From Acidobacteriota bacterium (lineage in GTDB: Bacteria > Acidobacteriota > Terriglobia > Terriglobales > Acidobacteriaceae), in NCBI GenBank assembly GCA_003224785.1, contig QHZV01000106.1:1-9935 (forward strand): a DNA stretch of 9,935 nucleotides, written 5' to 3'. Below, one piece after another: positions 1 through 6,608 of the stretch. The notes beneath the pieces are model-generated. The model saw only the letters and a list, made by a program, of their open reading frames with translations. It was not told where the DNA came from and ran no database searches. The translations under genes and the position numbers were made by a program. Each line of letters opens with the position of its first letter. The first letter of the stretch is position 1.

Positions 1-580
1 CTGCTCGCGAGCGCACCAGCGTCCCTTCATAAACTCCGCAGTTCCCACACACCAGCACGTCATCGTCGATGATCACCGGCGATGCATTCACCGGCTCCAG
101 CACGCCTCCAATTTGTGCCGCGGCGCTCAAATGTACGCGCTTGCCGATCTGCGCGCACGATCCGACCAAGGCGTGCGAATCAATTAGCGTGCCTTCGTCC
201 ACGTAAGCCCCAACGTTGATGAACATGGGGGGCATGCATATCACCGACGGCGCAACATACGCTCCCACTCGTGCCGAGGATCCACCCGGAACCACGCGCA
301 CGCGATCCATAACCGAAAACTTGCGGGCAGGGAAGGTGTCCTTATCTACAAACGAAAGACACTCTCCGCCTCCCATCTGCGCCAGTTCACCCAGCCTGAA
401 GCCGAGCAGGATGCCTTGCTTGACCCAGACATTCACCTTCCAGTTTTCGGCAATCTTCTCAGCGGCCCGAACCTCACCGCGAGTGAGCTGATCGCGGAAA
501 TCGAGGAAGGTTGTGCGTGCATCCGGACCCAACTTCTCCATAGAAGCCAGACGTTCGATTTCACTTTGCAAGGATTGCAT
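1..580 (-). CDS. dapD: Tetrahydrodipicolinate N-succinyltransferase (DapD), C-terminus cut by window edge
   Basis: Cytoplasmic enzyme that transfers succinyl from succinyl-CoA to tetrahydrodipicolinate, the first step of the succinylase branch towards meso-DAP and lysine. The minus-strand frame from the ATG at 580 stays open for 193 codons to the window edge; the family is usually about 275 residues, so roughly the last 80 are outside. The N-terminus begins [11 protein letters not shown], much like E. coli DapD. It is followed by the helical region ending in [14 protein letters not shown] and then the left-handed beta-helix with [30 protein letters not shown] and [17 protein letters not shown]. 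The Asp in LIDSHA and the Glu in VYEGT match the catalytic acids known in the family. No clear Shine-Dalgarno precedes the start; an in-frame ATG at 541 is an alternative but would remove conserved N-terminal residues. It is the last visible gene of the lysine cluster and shows no frame damage. Confidence 0.95.
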   Translation of the reverse strand, partial: MQSLQSEIERLASMEKLGPDARTTFLDFRDQLTRGEVRAAEKIAENWKVNVWVKQGILLGFRLGELAQMGGGECLSFVDKDTFPARKFSVMDRVRVVPGGSSARVGAYVAPSVICMPPMFINVGAYVDEGTLIDSHALVGSCAQIGKRVHLSAAAQIGGVLEPVNASPVIIDDDVLVCGNCGVYEGTLVRSRA

Positions 581-595
581 AGAAAGGAAAGTATA

Positions 596-630
596 AAGTC
601 AGTCGGAGGTGAAAAGTCAGAACTGAAGAG
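596..630. repeat. Degenerate heptad array between dapD and the broken exported-protein gene
   Basis: Five consecutive 7-nt units can be laid out: AAGTCAG, TCGGAGG, TGAAAAG, TCAGAAC and TGAAGAG. Only some positions agree (G/A-rich, mostly T at position 1), so taken alone this is weak. It gains weight because the opposite side of the neighbouring gene (1153-1182) carries a clean heptad array whose word TTCTGACTT is the reverse complement of AAGTCAGAA, present here at 614-622. Confidence 0.35.
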
Positions 631-677
631 AAATTGGCCGCTCTGGGAGAATAGTCGCTGTAGGGCAAATGCAGAAA

Positions 678-1120
678 TTAGCGTCTGTACTGCCTTTCAA
701 GCGCTAGCGCGTCATCCACGATATGAGCATCGATCCAATGCACTGGAAGTCCCAATAACCCACATCACCTCAGTATCCGAATGACTCCAATTCGGCACAA
801 ATTCAGCACGGTATTCAGTTTGCTCGCCGTGTGCAGATGTTTTCGTGGACCGCGAAAGAACAAAAGCGCTTCGCTTCTTCCGGCTTACGGAAATCGTCAT
901 AAAACACCGCCAGAGTATTGCCGCTCGATGCCTTGAATGTAGTAAAGCCAAAATGCGCTTCCGACCAGTACCGGGTGCGAAAACCAGCGTCCGTTGCCGC
1001 CTTATCTACAATCTCTCCCATCGAAACGGTTTGGAAGGTAAGAGCCTTCTTGCCTTCAGAGTTGCCGGGCAACCCGGTAAGCAGGAGCATGATTGTAAGC
1101 GCGGCACTGATCCGTACCAT
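678..1120 (-). pseudogene. Small exported protein of unknown function, reading frame broken twice
   Basis: The ATG at 1120 is preceded by AGGAG about 12 nt upstream. The product starts with a Sec-type signal peptide (MVRISAALTIMLLLTGLPGN), followed by a mature part with EIVDKAATDAGF, RYWSEAHFGFTTF and VFYDDFRKPEEAKRF. This frame stops at 815. A second frame continues plausibly as EQTEYRAEFVPNW and SDTEVMWVIG, and a third from about 748 gives HWIDAHIVDDALALERQYRR before TAA at 678-680. The three pieces fit one protein of about 145-155 residues resembling small secreted proteins I recall from Acidobacteriota; I cannot assign a function. The first break (about 829-845) seems to lack some residues, while the second (about 745-756) looks like a one-base insertion. 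It lies between dapA and dapD on the same strand and is not a known lysine-pathway member. Sequence error or true decay are both possible. Confidence 0.6.
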
Positions 1121-1152
1121 TGAAGGTCACGACTCCTGGGACAAGTATTCAC

Positions 1153-1182
1153 TTCTGCATTCTGACTTCTTCCTTCTGACTT
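1153..1182. repeat. Heptad tandem array, TTCTGNN type
   Basis: Four exact 7-nt units run head to tail: TTCTGCA, TTCTGAC, TTCTTCC and TTCTGAC, then TT. The word TTCTGACTT occurs at 1160-1168 and 1174-1182. The array lies in the 89-bp gap between the end of dapA (1210) and the start of the exported-protein gene (1120). No open frame or promoter-like element is evident in that gap. Confidence 0.7.
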
Positions 1183-1209
1183 AGATATACCAATGACGCA
1201 CGACGCGTC

Positions 1210-1422
1210 TCAAATGCATTTGCACTCACTCCGAATCAAGACACTTGGCAGCGTCTGTACCGTTTGCCGCGCCTCTGCCAGCGTCGGATATGGCCCATGC
1301 CAGCGCGCGTGATTCGCCGAATGTCCCGCCGGGCGAGCCTTTCCATTGCTGCACTGTCCACAATTGGACCGATGCAGCACGGCTTTATGCGGTCCCGCCG
1401 CCCAATTTTCGTATACAAAAAA
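1210..1422 (-). other. Four-cysteine small domain fused in frame to the end of DapA
   Basis: After the normal DapA terminus (SEAGLIARAAAATAEAQG) the frame continues with FFVYENWAAGPHKAVLHRSN, then CGQC with an SNGKARP stretch, RWHGPYPTLAEARQTV, and SECKCI at the stop. The cysteine pairs (CGQC and CKC) and nearby histidines look like a zinc-binding ribbon. I recall free-standing bacterial proteins of about 65 residues with the same outline: a YENW-like start, a C-x-x-C-N/S-x-G stretch and W-H-G-P-F/Y followed by an EA-rich helix. Such proteins normally start just before the aromatic-YENW motif, but here no ATG, GTG or TTG is in frame at that point; a six-base T run (minus strand, 1417-1422) sits exactly at the junction. 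It may be a real fusion, or a separate gene joined to dapA by an indel. Function unknown. Confidence 0.5.
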
Positions 1423-2275
1423 TCCTTGCGCCTCGGCCGTAGCCGCCGCGGCCCTCGCGATTAGGCCAGCCTCCGAAGCAATTCGCTGCAACTTCGAGCG
1501 CGTGTCCCGGCGAACCTGCACCATCGGCAGCCGATAAGTTTCCTCGATCCGCCCCATCATCGCCAACACTGCTTTCACCGGCATTGGGCTCGATTCGATG
1601 AAGTTAGCCTGCATTAGCGGCAAATATTTTCGCAACAGCTGACGCGCCGTTGTCCAGTCGTTGTTCAGCGCAGCGCGAGTCATCTCCGCCATTTCACGAG
1701 GAATCTCGTTAGAAGCCACGGAAATCAAGCCCAGGTCTCGCAGCCGCACATATTTCCGCAATCTGCGTCAGGTTTCCGCTCGCTTCTTTCACTCCTGCAA
1801 TGTTCGCAACCTCCGAGAGTCGTGCAATCGTACTCGGTTCGATATTCGCTGCCGTTCGCCCCGGCACGTTATAAAGAATGACCGGCTTGCTCACAGCTTC
1901 TGCAATCGCTTTGAAGTGCTGGAACTGGCCTTCCTGCGTGGGCTTGTTGTAGTAAGGAGACGCCGTGAGAATTGCATCAACCCCAGGCCGCTCGGCGGCT
2001 TCCTTCGCTTTCGCAACTGCATCGTGTGTGGAATTAGAGGTCGCCCCGGCAACGATCGGCACACGTCCAGCAGTGGCCTCGATTGTTACATCGATCACGC
2101 GCAGCCATTCGTCATGACTAAGCGTCGGCGTCTCGCCTGTGGTGCCGCAAGGCACAAGAAAATCAATGCCAGATTCGATCTGCCACGCAACTAAATTTCC
2201 GAGCGCCTGCTCGTCCAGCGATCCATCCTGATGAAACGGTGTAACGAGAGCCGTGCCGCATCCGCGAAGCTGCAT
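1210..2275 (-). pseudogene. dapA: 4-Hydroxy-tetrahydrodipicolinate synthase (DapA), frame broken by an apparent internal deletion
   Basis: DapA condenses pyruvate with aspartate semialdehyde, the committed step to DAP and lysine. The N-terminal frame (2275-1709) shows the class I aldolase TIM barrel: TPF near residue 13, CGTTGETPTLS (Thr45/46), YYNKPTQEG (108-116), YNVPGRT with catalytic Tyr135 and Arg140, and GVKEASGN with Schiff-base Lys163. It then runs into a stop at 1709. The C-terminal frame (open from about 1761) resumes at GLISVASNEIPREM and includes SSPMPVKAVLAMMG and the usual end SEAGLI. Between I175 and GLISV only 19 nt remain where relatives have about 27 residues, including the SGDD segment, so about 62 nt appear to be missing around 1729-1750. 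The C-terminal frame also runs on about 80 residues past the normal end (separate entry). No Shine-Dalgarno is evident before the ATG at 2275. An assembly error is likelier than a truly dead gene unless a paralogue exists. Confidence 0.85.
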
Positions 2276-2335
2276 AGGAATAAGATAACGCGAATTACTG
2301 GAGGATGGAAAACCAGGTGAGCGAATATAGAACTG

Positions 2336-2403
2336 GGGTGGCCCATAGCCTGCCCTGAGCGGGACCGAAAGGTCTCTCCGCCTTTGCGAGGCATGGGTAT
2401 CAC
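2336..2403. repeat. Hairpin-forming dispersed repeat, copy 1 (dapB-dapA gap)
   Basis: The plus-strand edges GGGTGGCCCA and GGGTATCAC match those of a second copy at 8712-8754. The interior folds well. Outer stems are CCCAT (2342-2346) with ATGGG (2393-2397) and GCCT (2348-2351) with AGGC (2389-2392). Inner stems are GCGG (2359-2362) with CCGC (2378-2381) and GACC (2363-2366) with GGTC (2371-2374), closing a GAAA loop. The operon is transcribed from the other strand, where the loop would read UUUC. The element touches the dapB stop codon (2403-2405). The rest of the 127-bp gap to dapA holds nothing else recognisable. It resembles REP-type elements and could also shape the dapB-dapA transcript. 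Confidence 0.6.
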
Positions 2404-3086
2404 TACTTCATTTCTCTCCAAACATCCTTAAACTCAAAAAAACCCTTCTTCCCAACAACCCACTCCGCCCCTCGTAGCGCGCCTTCGGCAAAACTCCGGC
2501 GTGACTTCGCATCGTGGCACAGATAAATCGTGTCGTTGTGCGAGTCAAGCACCAATTCGTGCATTCCGACCACGTCACCTTCGCGAAATGAAGTGATCTC
2601 GACCTCCGCGCCAGTTTTCTCCTGTAGCATTGCCTGCATAGCCGCCGCGGTGCCGGATGGCGCATCCTTCTTCTGCGTATGATGGCGCTCATAAATCCGC
2701 GCGGCATATCCCTGCTGCATCGCAGGGACCGCGTCCCGCACCAGATCGAAGAAGAGGTTCACACCAACGGAAAAATTCGATCCATACAGAAAGCCTGTGC
2801 CATGTTGTTCAACCAGCTTCCGAATCCCCGCCATTTCCGAATGCCAGCCAGTTGTGCCCACCACCATGCTCTTTCCGGCTTCGGTACAAGCCCGGATATG
2901 CGCCAGCACGCACTGCGGCGTCGTGAAGTCAACGACACAATCAAACGGCGCCAGGCGATCCGCCGTCAGCGCACTCGTATTCGGGTTATCCGCCGACCGC
3001 AGCGTCTCGACGTCATGTCCGCGTTCACGCGCAACCTCGCCGACCAGAGACCCGGTCTTACCCGCACCTAAAAGGAGCAGTTTCAT
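2403..3086 (-). CDS. dapB: 4-Hydroxy-tetrahydrodipicolinate reductase (DapB)
   Basis: Reduces the DapA product with NAD(P)H to tetrahydrodipicolinate, the substrate of DapD. The product is 227 residues from the ATG at 3086, slightly short for the family but apparently complete. It shows the Rossmann nucleotide loop GAGKTG at residues 7-12, VVGTTGW at 75-81, GSNFSVGVNLFF at 102-113 and the substrate-binding/catalytic block ERHHTQKKDAPSGTA at 133-147. In that block His135-His136 and Lys139 correspond to the E. coli His159-His160 and Lys163. A TTG at 3095 could add three residues, but the ATG gives the usual N-terminus with the glycine loop right behind the first strand. Neither start has a convincing Shine-Dalgarno. 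The gene ends 127 bp before dapA and starts 60 bp after the lysC stop. Confidence 0.95.
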   Translation of the reverse strand: MKLLLLGAGKTGSLVGEVARERGHDVETLRSADNPNTSALTADRLAPFDCVVDFTTPQCVLAHIRACTEAGKSMVVGTTGWHSEMAGIRKLVEQHGTGFLYGSNFSVGVNLFFDLVRDAVPAMQQGYAARIYERHHTQKKDAPSGTAAAMQAMLQEKTGAEVEITSFREGDVVGMHELVLDSHNDTIYLCHDAKSRRSFAEGALRGAEWVVGKKGFFEFKDVWREMK

Positions 3087-3146
3087 GGCATTCAAAGTCT
3101 AACCGCTTATCACTCGCGCGGAGGACGGCCCCCCAGCAAAAAAAGC

Positions 3147-4532
3147 CTACGCGAAGACCTCAGGATCGGGATCTTTGAAAAATGCGGCGTGCAGCCGCTT
3201 CACCACGGCGGGCACCTGGTCTTCATCAATCACAAACGTCAGGTTGATCTCTGACGCACCCTGCGAAATCATCCGGATCTTCACGTCCGACAATTCGCCA
3301 AACACATGCGCCGCGATCCCCGGTACTTCACGCAAATTCTCTCCGACTAAGCAGACGATTGCTTTACGTCCCTCGTACTTCACATCCGCGAGCCGGGCTA
3401 AATCCGCCGCCAACGCGGGAATCTGCTCATTCGAATCCACAGTGAGCGAGACGCTAACCTCTGAAGTGGAGACTACATCTACGGGTATTCGATGGCGATC
3501 GAATGCCTCGAAAATCGATCGCAGAAATCCATGCGCCAGCAGCATTCGCGGCGCGGCAACATCCACAATCGTGATTCGCTTTTTCGCAGCAATCGCTTTG
3601 AAGAAATTTTTGCAATGAGGACCCTGAGCCGCAATTCGCGTTCCCTCGCACGAGGGATTCATTGAGTTCAAAATGTAAACCGGAATATTCTTCTGGATCG
3701 CGGGAAGCACCGTGGCCGGATGCAAAACCTTAGCACCGAAATATGCCAGCTCAGCCGCTTCATCGAAGCTGATGACTTTAATCCGATGAGCGTCTGGACA
3801 AAGACTCGGATCGGTGGTCATCATGCCATCCACATCCGTCCAGATCTCAATCTTCTCCGCCCCCAGCCCGGCGCCAACGATCGCTGCCGAAAAATCTGAC
3901 CCCCCGCGTCCAATCGTCGTGGTGATCCCGGTCCGCGTTGACGCGATGAATCCGCCCATCACCGAAACTCGGCCGCTCTCAATCAACGGTCGCACTAACT
4001 CGGTGAGCTTGAGGTTGGTTTCTTCGAACAGCGGGGCGGCGCGCGTGAAGGTTTCGTCCGTAACAATGCAATCTCGCGAATCCACCAGGCTGGCTCCGAT
4101 GCCATGCGCCGACAGTGCCGCCGTCACCAGCTTGCTCGAAAGCACTTCACCAAACGACGCAACGTGATCGGTCGTTCGGGGTGTGAGCTCTCCCACAGCT
4201 GCGATCCCCCGCAGCCGTTCTTCCAGTTCCTCAAATTCGGTTCCGAGATCGCTGTGAAATTGCGTGAACAGTGCTGTGCCGAGTAACTCTCCAGCTGTGT
4301 TGTAATGGCGTTCGCGGAGCTCGCGTGCCAGAGTAAGCGCAGTCTTGCGATCTCCAGATCCAGCCGCACGCGCCATTCGCAGTAGTTGATCTGTAACCCG
4401 CGCCATGGCGCTCACCACAATTACAGGTCGTTGCGGCAGGCGTCCACACACGATCGCCGCAACCCGCTCGATGGCCTTAGCGTCACCTACTGAGGTGCCG
4501 CCGAATTTCATCACGATGCAGCTGTTAGCCAT
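3147..4532 (-). CDS. lysC: Aspartokinase, monofunctional lysine-sensitive type (LysC)
   Basis: Phosphorylates aspartate with ATP, the first step of the aspartate family pathway. The intact 461-residue protein is close in length to E. coli AK-III (449). The kinase domain shows the N-terminal KFGGTSVG (residues 9-16), ASFGEVLSSKL (125-135), the nucleotide/aspartate-binding GITTTIGRGGSD (202-213), WTDVDGMMTTDP (231-242) and FGAKVLHPA (265-273). The C-terminal part from about residue 318 is a tandem ACT-type regulatory region (VDVVSTSEVSVSLTVDS, then IRMISQGASEINLTFVID), consistent with feedback control by lysine, a family trait not shown here. There is no homoserine dehydrogenase domain, so it is not ThrA-like. 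The ATG at 4532 lies inside a heptad repeat (GCTAA units), which also supplies a weak AAGAG-like Shine-Dalgarno. It ends 60 bp before the dapB ATG. Confidence 0.96.
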   Translation of the reverse strand: MANSCIVMKFGGTSVGDAKAIERVAAIVCGRLPQRPVIVVSAMARVTDQLLRMARAAGSGDRKTALTLARELRERHYNTAGELLGTALFTQFHSDLGTEFEELEERLRGIAAVGELTPRTTDHVASFGEVLSSKLVTAALSAHGIGASLVDSRDCIVTDETFTRAAPLFEETNLKLTELVRPLIESGRVSVMGGFIASTRTGITTTIGRGGSDFSAAIVGAGLGAEKIEIWTDVDGMMTTDPSLCPDAHRIKVISFDEAAELAYFGAKVLHPATVLPAIQKNIPVYILNSMNPSCEGTRIAAQGPHCKNFFKAIAAKKRITIVDVAAPRMLLAHGFLRSIFEAFDRHRIPVDVVSTSEVSVSLTVDSNEQIPALAADLARLADVKYEGRKAIVCLVGENLREVPGIAAHVFGELSDVKIRMISQGASEINLTFVIDEDQVPAVVKRLHAAFFKDPDPEVFA

Positions 4533-4545
4533 TAGCTCTTAGCTT
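4525..4545. repeat. Heptad array overlapping the lysC start codon
   Basis: Plus-strand units TTAGCCA, TTAGCTC and TTAGCTT (4525-4531, 4532-4538 and 4539-4545), followed by a partial TAGC, have an exact 7-nt period. The lysC start codon (complement of 4530-4532) lies in the first unit, so its first codons ATG GCT AAC continue the repeat. An approximate reverse-complement array lies at 4573-4600. Confidence 0.65.
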
Positions 4546-4594
4546 TAGCATGAGTGTAGGTGAGATTTGGCTAGAAGCTAAAGGCTAAGAACTA
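4533..4594. repeat. Imperfect inverted repeat in the asd-lysC gap
   Basis: The arm at 4533-4549 (TAGCTCTTAGCTTTAGC) is nearly the reverse complement of 4577-4594 (GCTAAAGGCTAAGAACTA), with a spacer of about 27 nt. The right arm also reads as heptads ending in CT: AGAAGCT, AAAGGCT, AAGAACT and ACGCGCT (4573-4600). In the transcript this would put a hairpin just ahead of the lysC start codon, so an effect on lysC translation is conceivable. No T-run makes it a classical terminator. Confidence 0.55.
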
Positions 4595-4605
4595 CGCGCT
4601 GAGAC

Positions 4606-5600
4606 TTAGTCCAGATATCCCTCAACTTTCAACAGCTCAGCATTCAGCAACGCCGCTCCCGCCGCGCCACGAATCGTATTGTGCGAGAGCACGGTAAACT
4701 TCCAGTCCAGCACGCCACACGGGCGCAGGCGGCCCACGGTCGTTGTCATTCCTTTGCCTGAGTCCACATCAAATCGCGGTTGCGGACGATCGCTCGAATC
4801 CAAATAGCGGACCGGAAACTCAGGAGCGCTGGGCAACTTCTTTTCTTGCGCGACACCGCGGAACGATGTCCACGCGTCCACAATTTCACCGCGACTCGAT
4901 TGCACTGCGCGCTCATCTTGAATGGAGCCAGCACAACTCCTGCGCCGTTCAGTGTGCCTAGCAACTTGCGCGTCTCCTCTTCCATCTTCTCTTCTTCTTT
5001 GGCGATGTACGGAATCACGTTGCCCAGAATGTCGAGCGAAGCCACGCCCGGATAACCCGCGCCACTGACTGCCTGCATCGTGACCGCCATCACTGTCTCC
5101 AGCTCGAACCGCCTGTGCAGCGGCGCAAGCGCCAGCACCAGGCCCATCGCAGAACAGTTTGAATTTGTGACCACAAATCCGCCCGACTTCCGCCGCCACG
5201 ACTGGCACTCGATTAATTTTGTGTGATCAGGGTTCACCTCGGGTATGACCAGAGGCACGTCTTTTGCCATGCGAAGCGCGCTCGAATTTGTAATGACTGC
5301 GCATCCCGCTTCCGCAAACCGGGGCTCCATTTCGGCGGCAATCGAAGCATCAAGCGCCGCGAAAATCACCTTGGGAGCGCCATCGGGTGTCGCTGCGGAA
5401 ACGCGCATGCCCGTAACCCGAGCCGGGATTGCGGTCTTCAGCCGCCACCGCGCAGCCTCCGCGTACGCTTTGCCTTCCGACCGGTCCGATGCCGCAAGCC
5501 ACGCCACCTCAAACCATGGATGGTCTTCCAGTAACTGAATAAACCGCTGTCCTACGATGCCCGTGGCACCGAGGATTCCTACAGGAATTTTGGCTGACAT
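4606..5600 (-). pseudogene. asd: Aspartate-semialdehyde dehydrogenase (Asd), frame broken by an apparent internal deletion
   Basis: Reduces aspartyl phosphate (the LysC product) with NADPH to aspartate semialdehyde, shared by lysine, threonine and methionine synthesis. The N-terminal frame starts at the ATG at 5600 with GILGATGIVGQRF (Rossmann loop, residues 8-20) and the catalytic cysteine in TNSNCSA (Cys149), then AVSGAGYPG (178-185). It reaches SAQCNRVAV (residues 230-238) near 4890, then drifts out of frame to a stop at 4746. The true C-terminus continues in the frame ending at 4606: [42 protein letters not shown] and [19 protein letters not shown]. It is the yeast/archaeal-like Asd type, whose RVAV is normally followed by DGHT and about 15 more residues. 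These are absent, so about 58-61 nt seem missing at 4880-4890. The gap would remove the conserved histidine of DGH, which I believe is the catalytic base. An artefact is more likely than a dead essential gene. Confidence 0.88.
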
Positions 5601-5713
5601 AAGGAGTACTTGAAATTTTACAACAGTGGTGTGAACAAGGTCGGATTCGAGACAGACTCAGAATCGCGACGTGGTACTAAACCCAGGATGTGATACGAAA
5701 ACCAATATTATGT

Positions 5714-5745
5714 GCCCCGTCTCGCTTCTTTTGCGAGACACGGGC
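5714..5745 (-). terminator. Hairpin after the response regulator gene, possible terminator
   Basis: GCCCCGTCTCGC (5714-5725) pairs with GCGAGACACGGGC (5733-5745) around a TTCTTTT loop. The 7-bp GTCTCGC core is perfect, with further GC pairs outside one bulge. It starts 26 bp past the regulator's stop codon on the minus strand. A weak T-rich stretch follows but not a clean T-run, so termination is plausible, not certain. The rest of the 170-bp gap up to asd (5601-5713) holds no gene and no convincing promoter. Confidence 0.5.
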
Positions 5746-5770
5746 ATTCCCGAAACTTCGCTCTTAGGAT

Positions 5771-6381
5771 TTACCCCTCAAGCCCAGCCTGCACCACGTG
5801 CACAATATTGTTCCGCACTGCGTATAGCACCAGATCACTGACCGAGTGCAACTGCAATTTACGCATAATATTCGAACGATGCGTTTCGGCTGTCTTTACG
5901 CTGAGGCCCAGCGCCACCGCTACTTCCTTGGTGCTCTTTCCTTCCGCCAGCAACTGCACGATTTCGCGCTCGCGAGGCGTAAGCCGATTGCGTCCAGGTG
6001 TGACAATCGCTCCGGGCTTGCCGCCTTTCAGATAGCCCTCAAGCACCATGGCAGCAACTTTGGAAGTGAAATATGTTTTATCCCGGCGCAGCGCTTCCAC
6101 CGCCGCCACCAGATCGCGCGCCGCGTCCGACTTCAACAGGAAGCCGCGAGCGCCCGCATCCAGCACTTGATTTGACGCGTGGCCTCGAGGCCATTCAAGT
6201 TCGGCATCCCGATATCAAGAATCACGACATCCGGCTTCAGTTGCTGTGCTTTTTCCACAGCTTCGCGGCCCTCGCCTGCTTCACCGCAAACCTGCCATTC
6301 CGGCTGTGCCTGCAGCAGGGCCACCAGCCCTTTCCGCACCACCTCATGATCATCTGCCACTAAGATTCTGAACGTTGACAT
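5771..6381 (-). pseudogene. NarL/FixJ-type response regulator, frame broken by an apparent internal deletion
   Basis: A two-component transcription factor. The ATG at 6381 follows a strong GGAGGGGG Shine-Dalgarno. The receiver begins MSTFRILVADDHEVVRKGL with acidic pocket Asp10/Asp11 and phospho-acceptor Asp56 in VVILDIGMP, and runs to LNGLEATRQI. The frame then shifts and stops at 6133. The second frame resumes at VLDAGARGFLLKSDAARDLV and continues to a LuxR-type helix-turn-helix (LTPREREIVQLLAEG, STKEVAVALGLSVKTAETHR, NIMRKLQLHS). Relatives have about 23 residues between TRQI and VLDAGARG, covering the fourth strand with its conserved Thr and the following helix. Here only 2 nt separate them (6166-6169), implying about 67 nt missing. 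No sensor kinase is in the window, so the signal is unknown. As written the protein could not form a normal receiver. Confidence 0.85.
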
Positions 6382-6435
6382 AGCCCCCTCCAAATCCGGC
6401 GAATAAATGGTCATTCCTGAGCTTGGGTTTTCTAA

Positions 6436-6457
6436 GGTAACAGATGAAAACGTTACC
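6436..6457. promoter_or_regulatory. Possible operator upstream of the response regulator
   Basis: GGTAAC (6436-6441) and GTTACC (6452-6457) form a perfect 6-bp inverted repeat with a 10-nt spacer, 55-76 bp upstream of the regulator's ATG. NarL/FixJ-type regulators often bind such dyads and control their own genes, but a 6-bp dyad can arise by chance. The rest of the 227-bp gap 6382-6608 shows no gene and no clear promoter hexamers. Confidence 0.25.
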
Positions 6458-6608
6458 CCGCTGCATCGCGGTTGCCAAAAGCTAAACCCCTTCTTTGTCT
6501 ATGCTGCAACCCATACTATTCCGAAAATTATGTAAATCTTACTTTGTAATTTCACCAGCCTGCCACAATGGATGTCCCGCAGCTGAAATCGGTTCAGCAT
6601 CTGTTTGT

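Noticed and set aside
596..1182. A mobile element bounded by inverted AAGTCAGAA/TTCTGACTT words around the exported-protein gene
   Set aside because: The words belong to short heptad arrays; there is no transposase and no target-site duplication. The enclosed gene looks like an ordinary secreted protein.
1153..1182. CRISPR array
   Set aside because: Units are 7 nt with no spacers, and no cas genes are present.
2276..2402. A lysine riboswitch or other known leader RNA in the dapB-dapA gap
   Set aside because: The gap is too short for the lysine riboswitch, its known core motifs are absent, and a second copy of the element sits in an unrelated place, which fits a repeat better.
1245..3102. 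Long plus-strand open frames opposite dapA and dapB
   Set aside because: They are Arg/Ser/Pro-rich mirror frames of well-conserved minus-strand genes, with no recognisable domains or ribosome-binding sites.
3175..4167. Plus-strand frames opposite lysC
   Set aside because: lysC is fully convincing on the minus strand, and the opposite frames carry no motif.
5601..5640. Promoter of asd
   Set aside because: A TAAAAT-like box exists upstream of the start codon, but no -35 element is at a suitable distance and there is no Shine-Dalgarno to support it, so it is not called.
4746..6414. Programmed frameshifting or translational bypassing to join the split frames of asd and the regulator
   Set aside because: Conserved coding sequence is missing at the joins. 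Bypassing skips extra nucleotides and cannot supply absent residues, and no slippery site is evident.
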